Assembly (NCBI RefSeq): GCF_002234675.1
Contig: NC_019867.2
Coordinates: 1,134,001 to 1,198,000 of the forward strand
Reading direction: 5' to 3'
Source: Oryzias latipes
Taxonomy: Eukaryota > Chordata > Actinopteri > Beloniformes > Adrianichthyidae
DNA: 64,000 nucleotides
In this document: positions 42,621 through 54,481 of the stretch, piece by piece
Layout of the letters: every line of letters starts with the position of its first letter
Position numbering within the stretch: the stretch's first letter is position 1
The notes under the pieces: generated by a model
Seen by the model: the letters and a program-made list of their open reading frames with translations, nothing else
The model's database searches: none
Told to the model about the DNA's origin: nothing
Position numbers and translations under genes: made by a program

Positions 42621-44229
42621 CAAGGTTTTAGATATTTTATATTCATTTTTTTCATATCAAAATATCTATTTTTTATTTTGACATTTCTTCTTTTAAATTT
42701 CCACACAGAAAAAGAAAAGAACTGAGATTCAAAGCTTCTTTTTCTATGAATGAAGCAGAAACGACACTGAAAACCCAAACGTGATGGTCTCCTCCGTTCA
42801 TTTGCTCTTATTGCAGCCACATTAATGCCTCCTTTTTAAAAAAAAAATCATTTACAGCATTTGGAAAAACGCACGAAGCCAAATTAGTGTTTGATGCTGC
42901 AGAAAACAGAAAGACGGTTTTCATAAATCTGTCATTTAAAAAATTCTTTTGAAATGTTTTGCAAAATTACAGAATTCAAATATTTGTGTTCTTGACGTTT
43001 ATTTTAGTTTGTGTTCTATAAATTGTTGATTTCTGTGTGAAATAAATGTTCATTTCATTTGCTCATTTTTGGATTTAAAGCTCAGCTTGAATCTTGAACG
43101 GGTTCAGGAGCCGAAGCCGCCCGGCACCGCGGTCCTTCCGCGCTCTGGGCCCATCGTCCCTCATCCCTCCTTCAGAAAGACGTTCCTGCTGCTCCAGAGA
43201 ACCGCAGAGATCCAAGATCAGGGAGGAAACCGAGCAGCAGAGGCCTCAGTGGAGCCAGCTCAGGTCAGAGGTCAAGGCCCAACGGTCAAAGAGGAACAAG
43301 AGGAACATCTGGACTGATGTTCTAATGAGACACAAGAGGAACGTCATGGAAGGAGAGCTTCCCAGAACATTTCTAATACTGTCATGGTGAGGCACGGAGG
43401 GGGGAGTGTGATGGTGAGGGGGGGGGGGGGGGGGGGTAGCTGGAGCCGTCAATGAGGTCCGACTTTCTCACTGTTTGACATTTTCACTTCCTGCACGGCG
43501 CCACCGTCAGTCACAGTGAGGCATCAACGCTTCATGTGTTTTAAATGAAAATGGTCACATGCTTAGAAGCCCCGCCCCCTTTGCTACTGACTCATTTCCT
43601 GCCATCGGGGGGGGGGGGGGGGGGGGGGTCTGACCTCCGCCAGAGCACACTATTAGCTGCTGATTGGGGGCTGAGCTCCTGTCAGAAATTGATTTAGCCC
43701 TCCCTGGGGAGGCGGCACGCTGAGCAAAAACATTTTATTTTGGAAAATTTAGGAAATTTATCTTGAAGTTTATTTAAGATCAAGAATTGTTGTTTGACAC
43801 AAACATAATTTGAATATTACGTCATTTTTTTTTTAGATTTTGGCAGACAATTGGTGTCAAAACGGCCCAAGAGACACATTTATGCAAATCACCATCATTC
43901 ATTTCATAAACATGTTTTTATTTTCTCTCTAATATAATTACATTTCATTAAGCTTTTCCCACCAATAAACTGTTAACATGAGTGTTGTTTAAATTTAATG
44001 TTAAAGTTTAGTTTGAAAAATTGACTTTAATGAGGAGCAAAAACTGATCTGGGGGGTTTTTGCGTCCCCCCCCCCCCCCCTGCGACCCTAAAGTGAGGGA
44101 GGAGGGGGGGCTGCAAACAGAGTGAAAACATTTTTCAGCAGGTAAAGGTACATTTCAGCACAAAACGCCACATTTCCATCAGCCTTCTGCGGCCTTCACA
44201 GGTGTGACACACCTGAGGGGAGTTTTCAC

Positions 44230-44690
44230 CGACTTCCTGTCTGCGATGAGCCGCCGCCGCGCTGATTCATGGAGGCCGCCGAGGCTCAAGGAAAACAGGC
44301 CGGGGACGCTTTCTCCCCTGCAGCCGGTCGCCCCCGACAACCGTGATAAAACGGCCTTCCTTAACTAAACTCGTAAAGCACGGGGCGATAAAAGTCAATC
44401 TTCTGTAAAATCCAATTAAGTCATTATCTGACTGATTGTATCTTTAATTGAAAACAGAAGTGACAGTAAATTTCTGTGATATATCAGGATCAATCGATAC
44501 GGCCGCAGCATCTCGTCTCAGGAGGTGATTTATAACGCCGGCGCTTATAGGTAACTCCACATTCTTCTCTCTAAAACCACTGGTGGATGAAATTAAGAGT
44601 AAGTGCGTTTCATAAAAAAACAAGATGGTCACGTTATTGATTACAACAGAAGGGGCAGAATCCAATGAATGATTCAGCCGAGCAGAGAAA
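44230..44690. promoter_or_regulatory. Candidate regulatory element between dmrt1 and dmrt3
   Basis: A unique-looking stretch without repeat matches. It holds several AT-rich homeodomain or CDX-like sites (CAATTAAG, TTTAATTG, TTTATAAC, GTTATTGATTAC) within moderately GC-rich sequence. It lies about 2 kb upstream of the dmrt3 start. Enhancer function is an inference from motif clustering only. Confidence 0.25.
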
Positions 44691-46068
44691 AGAAAACAAG
44701 TAATTTTTCCCGGGAAGAGAGCGCCCGCCCTCCGTCACTGCCAACCTTTATTTCCCTAAAACTTGTAGCGACATAAACCTCGCCGCCACTTCTGCTGCCG
44801 TCTTCTGCAAACACAGCAGTTAAAGCGCACTTTCACACGCGCCGCACAGACTCACAATCTGAGTCGGGCTGGTTGGACACAAAAACGTTGAGGGGGAAAT
44901 GATCTGTGCATCGACTTCTCCAGGAAACGTAGAGACCTTAGTTTAAAGGAACCGCAAAGAAGAGACTCCGCCTCTTCTCCAGAAAGTTGTAAAGAATAAC
45001 CTCCAGCGCTGTCCTGCAGGGGTTAAATATACAATCCACATGCAAATGCGGTGGAACCAAGGACGCCATAAAGACGCGGCGCAGGAAAGCGTGATTCATG
45101 TGGGCGCGGCGCTAACCTCCACCTGCATGTGTGCGTCCATGTAGAGAACGCCCTGACCATGTGGAAACGCAGGTCTGCTAAGGAGCAGGAAGGTGTGTGT
45201 GTGGGGGGGGGGGGGGGTGTCCGGATCCCCGTGGAGATCCTCAGGAGTTTCTGATGCTTGAAGAACTGAAAACAGAGATGTTCAGAAAGCTGGAGACGGC
45301 TGAGGTCAGAGGTGACCGTCTCAGAGCAGCAGCGTGGCTGCACGGCAAAAACGGCCATCGGACATTTCCGAAGCGCTTCAGATCCACGCTGTGGCGGTTT
45401 GGTTTTTGTTCAGACTGAACTGAACCGTACCAGGGTTCATCTGCAGGAGAACAGAGACCCTCGCTCTCCTGTTTAGTTCAGGTGAACTTTCCCACCGGCA
45501 GAACCGGGAGGAGATGACCTCCTGCAAACAGTTCTGCCTCCCTGTGGGTTTCATGTGCAGCATCCAGATCAAAGACCAGAAAAACCGAAGACTGCGATGA
45601 AGACGGTCAGTTCAGCCCGCCTCCTTCTGAAGCACAGCTGGAGGCAGCAGATGAAGATGCTGAGGTTCTCTGAGGGACCAGGATGGATCAGGACTGGATC
45701 CATCAGAGGACCAGATCATGGGTGTTCTGGAGATCAAAGCAGAGAAGCAGATGGAGACGCAGCGATGATGATGATGATGATGGTGAAAAGATGAAGAGGC
45801 TACCAGGAATAAGGAAGAGGAGGTTGATGGATGCAGAGATGGAGGCAGATGATTCACTGACTCCAAAAGGAAAAGAAGGCCCACTTAGAACTTTAAGAAT
45901 GTTTTTGAGATGATAAAACACTAATAAGACAAAGACCATCTCATTTTTTTATTCTTGGTTTTCACTTTCATCTCTAGAAAAAGAACTTTGTTTGTAACAG
46001 TTAAAAAAAGAGTTTTAAATTCAGCTTTTTGATCGTTGTGACCAACATTTACTGATTCTAAAGAAGTT

Positions 46069-46074
46069 TTTATT
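46069..46074 (-). terminator. dmrt1: Candidate dmrt1 polyadenylation signal
   Basis: AATAAA on the minus strand (TTTATT as written), about 140 bp beyond the dmrt1 stop. A second candidate lies near 45945. Confidence 0.4.
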
Positions 46075-46213
46075 TGTCTGAATTTTCTGTCTACTTGTTC
46101 CAAAATAGGCTTTAATTTTAGTTTAACTACAAATAGACATAAAATGCGGTTCCAGAGTCAGAGACCTGCAGCAGACGTGAACCATCCAACGCCTGGCAGG
46201 CTCCAGCTTCTCC

Positions 46214-46368
46214 TCATTTGCTCTCGCTGCTCATGGAGTCGGCCGGGAAGACGGACGGCTGGCCGCCACTCTCAAACTCCGCCTTGACGCCAACGTTCAC
46301 CAGTGAGCTGATGGAGCGGCAGGTCAGGGTGGAGTCATGGGTGGAGGTGAGGCTGCTGGGGGAGAACG
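46214..46368 (-). CDS. dmrt1: Dmrt1, last coding exon only
   Basis: Dmrt1 is the conserved testis-determining and testis-maintaining DM-domain factor. This minus-strand exon follows a TTTGTGTCTGCAG acceptor, completes a split codon and encodes the last 50 residues: FSPSSLTSTHDSTLTCRSIS, then SLVNVGVKAEFESGGQPSVF and PADSMSSESK. The FSP-SS...DS and VKAE/LECE plus GGQP blocks correspond to the C terminus of vertebrate Dmrt1, and the exon sits where synteny predicts (upstream of dmrt3, same strand). The DM-domain and middle exons were looked for up to 64 kb and not found, so the gene continues beyond the window and its last intron exceeds 17.6 kb. Confidence 0.75.
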
Positions 46369-46964
46369 CTGCAGACACAAAGTCCAGATCAGAGGAGTTT
46401 CTACCAAAGTGTGAAGAGATAACTGCGACCACGGATTCACCGAACATCTTCATTTGTTGTGGAAAAAGTACAAAAAGTTGTTGTGTTAGTGACACATTTC
46501 CATCTGCATATCCACACAACAATAAGTAAATGGTCGTTGGTCTTCAACCGAACCACCAGCGGTGACCATGAACGCATCACAGCATCTGAACGTAGAACTT
46601 CCTAAAAGCTGATGCTGATTGGAAACATCAGCAAACGGAGCAAACGAATGCTTTAGCTCAAAACCTGAACAGATTTCCTTTCACTCTATTTGACAGTCAT
46701 TTCATGTAATAGCTTCAGTGTGATGTGTGTGTAATGTATGCATAAATGTACACATGTCCAGTTATGATTAGAAGGAATTAGGATGCACAGAAGAAAGCAT
46801 CTGTTTCTTTTATGTTCTTCATCTTTTGAATCAACTTGTGAATTTATATTTTAAATTCACAAATTAATATTTAAAGTAATATATAAAAGAAATATTGTAA
46901 TAATTCCTCACTTATGAAAGTTGCATATTTTCTGTAAAGTACTGCGAGACCACTCATGACGATA

Positions 46965-47180
46965 AAGTCCCACTCCCATGAAATGCTGGTTTTAACATGG
47001 CCATGTGGACATAAAAAAGATGAAAACTGAATTTCTGAGTACTTCTTTTTCAAATTGTTGTGAATCAGGAGCAGACAAAAAAAATTCCTTTAAAAAAGCT
47101 TCTGGGTGTGATGTAGAAGCTACAATCAACGGGCCGCAGTCTCCAAGCTCCGCCCCTTTCTGATCCTCCGCGATATTAGT
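46965..47180 (-). repeat. Interspersed repeat family C, copy 2
   Basis: Reverse-orientation relative of 28545-28780, with GCAGTCTCCAAGCTCCGCCC and GAATCAGGAGCAGACA. It lies in the inferred last intron of dmrt1. Confidence 0.5.
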
Positions 47181-47666
47181 GATCAATATTGCGATGAGGA
47201 TAACAAAACCACCAAAAACATAATTTCTATTTCACTGCAACAATTTAATTTAAATACGAGTCAACCCTCTACATCTAACATAAAAGGCTCCACCCGATTG
47301 CGAAGGCATCCATCTGATTGGTCAAATAAAAAAGCGGTTTATTTGATTCGTTAAATACTTCAAGCTACCGTTAGTTACATTTAACGTAACTATTTGTTGC
47401 TATTTTTGCGATATGCGTTTTGCACAGCTTGATATCCCAATAACAATAAATTTGCGATCTATTGTGACGGCCTACAGTAGAGGATGTTCAGAGTGGGACT
47501 TGAACCTTTTTACCTCAAATCCAAAGTTGCACATTTATGACCATAAACTGATATTTGTTCTCACAGGACCATAACTCAATATTTGAACATTATTGTGAGG
47601 CAAAAGGCTGAAAAAATGGATTTCGCTTTGCAAAGTCATCCATTGGTAAGAAGCGTCAGGGACACT

Positions 47667-47753
47667 CTACCACTTCTTTCTCAGATACTCTTCAAAGTCA
47701 TCAATATGATGAATTCCTGTGGTGTACTCATAAATTAACGCGCCTCCTTCCTG
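47667..47753 (-). other. Orphan candidate 3'-terminal exon
   Basis: A minus-strand frame of 28 codons and a TAG, preceded by a strong polypyrimidine tract and a tandem CAGCAG acceptor. It encodes QEGGALIYEYTTGIHHIDDF then EEYLRKKW. The composition (acidic and aromatic, ending in KKW) looks protein-like. I do not recognise it, and no upstream donor-bearing partner was found. It lies within the inferred last intron of dmrt1, so it could be an alternative dmrt1 end, part of another gene, or a chance frame. Confidence 0.3.
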
Positions 47754-47994
47754 CTGGGGGGGTAAACAGAAAGAACACAGCAGAGTCCAATCATGTGATC
47801 CACAAAATACATCTTCTTCTCTGTCACCACCCGCATAAAGATGACTGCACCGCCACAACATTCACCTTTGGATTTACAGCTAATTAAATCTCTCAGCAGG
47901 AGGAGACGGGAGCTTCCATCAGCATCGTGTCTTCCTGGGTCAACACCAGCGGTAACGGCACTTCAACACAGCTGTTTGGTTACGGTCATCCAAC

Positions 47995-48460
47995 CGGGTT
48001 TATCTGATGGTTGGGGGAATATTTGGATGGTTGAATGGTAAAATGGATGGATGAAAACATACCTGGTTAAATGGGTGGAAAAACTCAATGAATGATGGGA
48101 TGGATGGATAAACAGATGAATGGTTGGATGAATGAATGGATGGAAACAGATACATAGTTGGATGTATAGTTGAACGGATACATTCCTGTTTTGATGGATG
48201 GATACATGATTAAAAAAATATTGTATTAGTTTTTGGATGGTTGAACGTATGATTGGATGGATGAATGGTTAAATGGATACATAGATCCATTTACATAGAT
48301 CGTTGGATGAATAGGTTGGTAGTTGTTTGAATGAATGGATACATGGTTGGATGAATATACGTTGGATAGTCATATCAACTGTGTGACTGGAGGTATGATG
48401 GATATTAAATTGGTTGATGGTTGGATAAATGATTGGATGGACGGTTTGTTGGATGGATGT
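47995..48460 (+). repeat. Degenerate GGATGAAT/TGGATGGT minisatellite
   Basis: A long run of ATGGATGG, TGGTTGAA and GAATGGAT words without a fixed period, typical of decayed (GGAT)n satellites of fish. Confidence 0.85.
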
Positions 48461-48719
48461 ATAATCAAAACAAACCTTTTCTAAGAAGTTTTTTTTGGTG
48501 TTTGAATAACAGATTTTTTAAATATTCACAAAAAGAATCCAGATTAGAAGACCCATTTGAGGTAAATCTGAATAAAAACGATGTGTTTGTTCGTCAACAC
48601 GAGGACGTCTCTCCTCTGAAACGAGTTCTTCAGGCGCATCGTCCTACAGATGACACGGGTCCACCGCAGTCATGTGACAAACCTTCCCATGTATCTGCAC
48701 CTTAAAGGCCTTCCTCCCC

Positions 48720-50160
48720 GCCTCCTCTGATGGGATGGGGGGGGGCAGTCATTTCTCTCCTCATTAACTTCCTGATTGGTTTCGGACTCGGGTTTTAACC
48801 CGTCTGCAGTTTGTCACCGGTTCTGGACTGACAGCTCAATCGTTAATACTAATGTTAGCTAAGAGCTCGTCTGTCCAGCAGTAACAGCCAGTGGGGGGGG
48901 GCTGTGAATTAGCACGCTCACTGTTAATTCACCGCCTGTTCATCAGCAGGAAATCTACGATGTAATTAAAGGCTGAGCGGCCACGTTCAATCAGAACCTC
49001 TGTCCAACACGTGTTCTGCTCCTGACGGATCTGCTGCTCCTATCAGCGCCTCGTGTTCTCGTTAGCGGCGCGGCACCTGTGGACGTTTATGCCAGATGAT
49101 CAGCAGGGATTCCCTCCAAAATTTTCAAGCCACCGGGATCTCCTGCTGATCCGAGTATCTGATGATGACTTCATTATCAAAGCAGAGTTCTTCAGAACCT
49201 GTGAGCCGGTCTCCATGACCCAAACCCTGCAGATCCAAAGCCCGCCTTGGATTCAACCTTTCTGGATTTCTGCACGGAAAAAAAGCAAAATGCAGAAGCA
49301 AAAACCCAGCAGTGAAATCTGACAATCCCCTCTCAGCAGTAAACGTCTTTAGGATTCTTCGCAGTGACAATAAAATAAAAACGTGTCTGTATCCATGGGC
49401 GACGGTGGCTTCTCTCCCCTCATCTGAGCTGGAACTTCCATTTTCTAAACATCCGTCTGAGCAGCTAAATGACAAAGTTCTTCTGTTGTGGTTCCAAAAA
49501 CATGTCAAGAAAAGGAAGAAAGCGTTCCCTGATGTTTTTTCTTTTACGTTGATTATAAAGTGAGACACTTGTGGGTGAACCTCCTGAGACGCAAATGTTT
49601 GTGTTTCCGTTTGAAACCAGGTGAGCGGCGTCTAGAGCCGTTTTTTCCCGCCTCGGTGACCACGGACTCGTGGAAGCAGCACCTCGTTGAATCAAAGACA
49701 GAATGCAGAAAAACAAAGCGATCTGGTTTCTGATTGGCTGATTGATCAGCTGATTGAAAAGCAGTCACATGACAGCAGCAGAGTGGCGTGCTTTGAATTC
49801 TTTTTTTACAGAGTCTCTTCATTACGAGCTCTGTTCTCAGGCCTCATCCATCCATCAGCAGAAATAATGAAGGCTGAATCCTCCGTGCAGGCTGTGGGGG
49901 GGGGTCATGCATCACCGTGTTGTTAACAGGCTGCAGAAGAAAACAACAATGTATGTTCTGTTTGACCTCATGAATCACATTCACGCCACTTTAGCCTTCA
50001 GCGGAGTCCCACTCTAGACTGTAAATAATTATTTTTGAAGGCTTCATGAAGCTCCCAGCCGTCGCCCTGGATTTCATTTACTGAATGATGAGACTTGTTT
50101 AGTGGGGGGCACCTCGAAACCAGGAGCAGATCCGCCTAACCCCACCGTCATTACCAGAGA
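48720..50160. other. Intergenic or intronic DNA, no gene seen
   Basis: Several open frames of 80-150 codons occur but lack splice sites and family features. The 49,050-49,560 frames overlap on both strands and look like chance. A short unique stretch at 48,900-49,080 is GC-balanced. Probably part of the dmrt1 last intron. Confidence 0.35.
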
Positions 50161-50176
50161 TTAAAAGATCCGCTCT

Positions 50177-51494
50177 TGGCGGGCCTCTTGGCGATGGCGG
50201 CCGTGTCCCTTGGGTGCCGGCTCCCTGGGCCCGGCGGTGCTCTCTCCGCGCGGTGGGGGGGTTCATATTACACCTGAGCCGGGGGTGTTCGTGTCCCTGG
50301 GGGGTGGGTCCTGGTCCTTGCCCCTGGGCGCTGGGCCCCGCCAAACTTCCAACATGGCCGAGCCTGGTCGGGCCATATTTATAACATCCCTTATGGGCCG
50401 CCCTTTTTTCCCCGGGGTTCCCCCCTCCTGGGCGGGGGCGGCGGGCCCCTGCCTTGCTCCTACCTGGACCAACCGTGGGCCGGGTGGGTGGCTGCCTGGA
50501 GTGCGGAGCGGGTCTCCCTTGGGGGGTCCTGGCTCGTACCTGGGGTCGGGGCGGGGGGATGCCCGGAACTCCTGGGTGGTGGTGGGGTGCTCGTCTGGGG
50601 CTGTGGGCGTCCCTCTCCGGTGGGGCCCTGCGTTGGGCTCTTCCGGCGCGGCGGGGGGCTGCTTTCCTGGCTGGGCTGGGGCGGCGCTCTCTTTCCCTCT
50701 GCGCCTCCCTGCTCTCTGGCTCTGGGGGCCTCGCGGCGGTCCTGCTGGCCCTGGCCTGGGTGGCGGTCTTGGTCGCCCGGGGGGCGGTTGTTCCCTGCCT
50801 GTTCCCGTGTGGCGCTGGGGGAATTCCGGCTGCCGCTGCTGCTGCGGCGGGGGTATGGGTGTGGGGGTGGCTGGGCGCTCCTCCTCCTTCTTTTCACATT
50901 CCACCATCCATTTTAGAAGAACATAAACACTCACCTGAGCACAGGTGTTAGCTCACCTTTGCACTAATAGTTTGCATGATTGAATGAATGAAAGATTTCA
51001 CACTAGTTGGTTTAAAGGCATAGGTATGCGTTCGTGAACACTATCTGTTTTGTGTGCATGTTGACATGTGGACATTTCTGCGGCTAGCAGGTGTGTTGAT
51101 AATATTTGAGTGTGTGTGAACAGGCCCCGCCCTTTTTGTACTACATTTGAACCGTACCGTAACGATAAACAACCAGTAAACCTGTCTGCTCTATGCTGCT
51201 TCATGGTCTTACCCCCCTTCCCCTCCTATTATCACCCTCCTACCCCCCCCTCTCTCTAACGTCCCTCTCTCTTGTTCCCCTCTTTCCTTTTCCGTCCGGT
51301 CCAACACCAAAGATTTTCAAACATGATTGAAATTAATAAAGTTTGGCCTCAATTACAAAAGGGGTTTATTCAGACATACCTTTGGTTTGTCTGAAGATGA
51401 ATAACCCCTCTTGTTAGAATAAAATATGTCCAACACAAGAGGCCCTCAGCTCTCATCTGTTTGCCTAGCTGTTGGACAGGACAAGTTAAAAAAG

Positions 51495-51530
<36 letters not shown>
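50177..51530 (+). mobile_element. 1.35-kb GC-rich retrotransposed unit with poly(A) tail, non-autonomous
   Basis: This is flanked by a direct repeat of at least 11 bp, agatccgctct (50166-50176 and 51531-51541), and ends in a long poly(A) run, the hallmarks of target-primed retrotransposition. The 5' ~720 bp are extremely G-rich and CpG-containing, open in most frames without family features. The 3' part has a pyrimidine-rich segment (51215-51300), two AATAAA-type signals (about 51333 and 51418) and GTTGGACAGGACAAGTT before the tail. No reverse transcriptase frame is present, so it must depend on a LINE in trans. It may be an SVA-like composite, a LINE with only UTR sequence, or a processed non-coding transcript. 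Confidence 0.7.
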
Positions 51531-51533
<3 letters not shown>

Positions 51534-52099
51534 TCCGCTCTGATGGACAAAACTCACGCAGAGATATTTTTATAAAAAATCCTAAAAATGACCCCCCCCC
51601 CCCGCCTCTGGTTTAGACTGCTGTCACACACGCACACTGTTGCAGACACAGTACCAACAGCTTGTCATTTGGGGGCGCTATTATGTGACACGACCTCTGA
51701 CCGGGACAGAAGAAGGAAAATTTATGCAGCTGCAGATATTTTACAGAGGATGAAGACAAACTTCACCTAAAAAAGTTAAGAGGTTCAAAAAATCGGACGC
51801 CCACTTCAGCCGTGAACAGACTGATGTGTGAAAATATTATCTGATATGAAACCGGTCGGTGGTCTGAAAAGGGTTGAACAAACGGACCTGAGAAGAAGCT
51901 CCTGCAGACCATCTCATGGAGTTATGAAGAGATTTCTGCTCCCGGTGGTCATCCTTGGTACTGCACAGAAACGAGCTGCCCTTCCATCACGCAGGAAGGG
52001 TTTTCTTTGTTAAGGCTCCAACACGCCGCCGGCGTCCGACATGTCGGAGCCAGACTTCAGCAGTGAGCAGTGGTTGCTCTGAGTTTCTATGCCAACCAC

Positions 52100-52375
52100 T
52101 CTGGCCAATCAAGATTGAACTTGTTGGAAGACCACGTGGGGGCCAGCAGGCTCCACCTACTTTTATTGAGACGTGTGATTGGTCAGTTTATAACTTGAAA
52201 AACTGTTTAAAAAAAAGAACATCTTAAAAAAAGATCCAGAACGGTTCTTGTGTTGAACACAATAACCGAGGAACAGCGGTTTGTTTCTCTATAGACGTCT
52301 TTGGGATTTTGGCTTCCTGGAGCCACTTCCTGTTTGAAACACCAGGTGGGCGGGGCCACTCAGTCCATTTCTCTG
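52100..52375 (-). repeat. Interspersed repeat family A, copy 3
   Basis: Reverse-orientation copy with GCCAGCAGGCTCCACCTACT, GATTGGTCAGTTTATAACTT and GGAGCCACTTCCTGTTTGAA. The best preserved of the four copies in its middle part. Confidence 0.7.
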
Positions 52376-52645
52376 ACACACTCAATGAGGCCAACATTTC
52401 GATCTGCATTTAATGGAATTACACATAATTAATTAGCTTCAGTAAACCTACATGATCATAAAACGATCAAAAATATCAAGAGAGTGAAGATAAGATTAAA
52501 CGTTATTCATCCCACAACGGGGAAATTCTTTTATCTCCAGCAGCAAAAAAAAGACATTCAGAAGTACAAACAGCAAACAACTAAGTAATTATGTGAAATC
52601 AGCATCGTGTTTCCTAAAAGGAGACCAACAACATCAACAGTATTA

Positions 52646-53316
52646 AGGCCTGTTCACACCGGGACGAATTTCGCCGGCGATTTTCGCCGACGTTTAACGC
52701 CTCGTGACTAAACAAAGGGCACCAACGAGAGTGTGCACACCGACGCGAAAAAACGCCAAGTGCCAAAGCGTCAAAAAAAAAAAAACGCCTCGGGTTCGTT
52801 TTTTTTTTCGACGCGTCGCGTCGAAATCTATTCGACCAATGAGAATGGCGCTTTTGCTCACGTGTCTGGAGCTTCTGAAGTTACAGTAAAACACAACTTG
52901 GGGGCGCTCAAACACAAAACTGCCTTGCTGAGCACACATACCAGCGAAGAAGATAGACGCCAAGTAGCGTCTACACAGCAGCGAAGAAATAATGACGGAC
53001 ATTCTAAAACATCCCCGAACCAAGCACCAGTTGGAGCTACTGATGCTTGAAATATTCATGTTTTCTTTGTATGATTCTGACAAGCGCGTAAATACTTGCT
53101 CTCTTCTTCTGAGTGAAAAGCGACTTTAAGAAGCGTAAAGTTGCGCAGCGCCACCTTGTGTACAGGAGTATTTCTGTTTACATTAAGCGCCATCTAATGT
53201 CAGGGAATGAAATTGCATGTTCGCTCGGCTCATCGTCAGCGAAAATCGCCTGGGTGTGAACACAAAAAACGTGGCGAAAAACGCTGGCGAATATTCGTCC
53301 CGGTGTGTACGGGCCT
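52646..53316. mobile_element. Harbinger-like element, 671 bp
   Basis: Inverted ends AGGCCTGTTCACACCGGGAC and CCCGGTGTGTACGGGCCT are flanked by the 3-bp duplication TTA (52643-52645 and 53317-53319). A 3-bp TWA target and GGCC...TTCACACC ends fit the PIF/Harbinger superfamily. Subterminal TTTCGCC and CGGCGA words recur. Open frames inside are not recognisable as transposase; non-autonomous. Confidence 0.75.
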
Positions 53317-54481
53317 TTAGGAGGAAAAAAGAGTTCAAAAACATCAATTTTAGACTTTTGACCCAATAATTTCTTAATATTTATTTTCTAAAGCGTCATT
53401 TTCAGCAGCAGTGATGTTGGAACCATCGTCAGCTGGAGGAACGTTCTAAATATTCAAGTTCTGTCTGCCGTTTGGAAGCAGACAGACTTATCTGCTGCAG
53501 GAAAAGTTCACTCTCACCAGGAAACTCTGCCTTTTTCCGTCTCACTTGCTGCTCCATAAATGTCCAAACTATGAAACAGTCTTTGTGTGAAACGACAAAA
53601 GCCAAAGGTCTGAACCTCCCACTGCGTCTGCTGACAATGAGGAGCAGTGGATGAAGGTGCAATCACTTCTGCTGCAGCCAAACAGGGAAACAAAAGCCCA
53701 GATGTTAGAGGAGATGGTAATTCACTCTGATCCAGAGGATAAGCTCTCTGTGTGGGGGGGTCATGCTGGCAGATAATGCTTAAGTAAACACCCGCCGCTC
53801 AGTTATCCTGCTGACGGTGAACCTACTCTGTTTTTATCTTTTCATGTCATTCCCACAAAAACATTACAAAAACAAATCAGTTCGTCTTGTTTTTGTACAA
53901 TGAAAGGGAAACAAAATAAAACTTTTTGCCCCTTTTACTTCTGCAAAATCTATTTTCTGAGCTTATAAGTGTTTTATAATTTTCATTCCTAATTAATCAT
54001 GATTTTAATGTTAAAACAGTATTTTAATGCTTTTCTGAGTATCCCACTAAAAATCTGCTCTCTGAGCACCAGCCCCTCCCAATCCACCACAACCAGTGGG
54101 TTCTGACGAGCTGCCGTAGACCAGTGAGGACACGCCCCTTCCAGGAAGAATCTGAGCAACCAGCCCCGCCCCCAGACCAACACCCACTTTCTCCGATCAG
54201 CTAAAAGCTTTTCTTTTCTATGAACAATATGAACGTCCATCTTTGCAAAAGTTCAAATGTTTGTTTTCATGGGAGAAAGGCAGACACGCTGCCACGCCCA
54301 CTCCAGGATGATGTCATGAAATGGGCGGCATCCACAAAGGGTGAAAGGCGGAGCCTCAGAGATCCAGTTGTCTTACTTCCGGGTTGGAAAATCCCCTCAG
54401 GAAAATAACTCATTAAAAAAAATCGTTACTTTGTGTGCCAAAGGTAATATATCTTCATATACATGTTTTTACTCTCTATAG

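Noticed and set aside
49125..49568. 147-codon minus-strand frame
   Set aside because: No acceptor/donor or domain; a similar-sized frame on the opposite strand suggests chance.
50210..50951. Overlapping open frames of 140-238 codons on both strands
   Set aside because: Open in nearly every frame because of extreme G content inside a retrotransposed unit. Low-complexity Gly/Pro/Ala composition, no family feature and no splice support.
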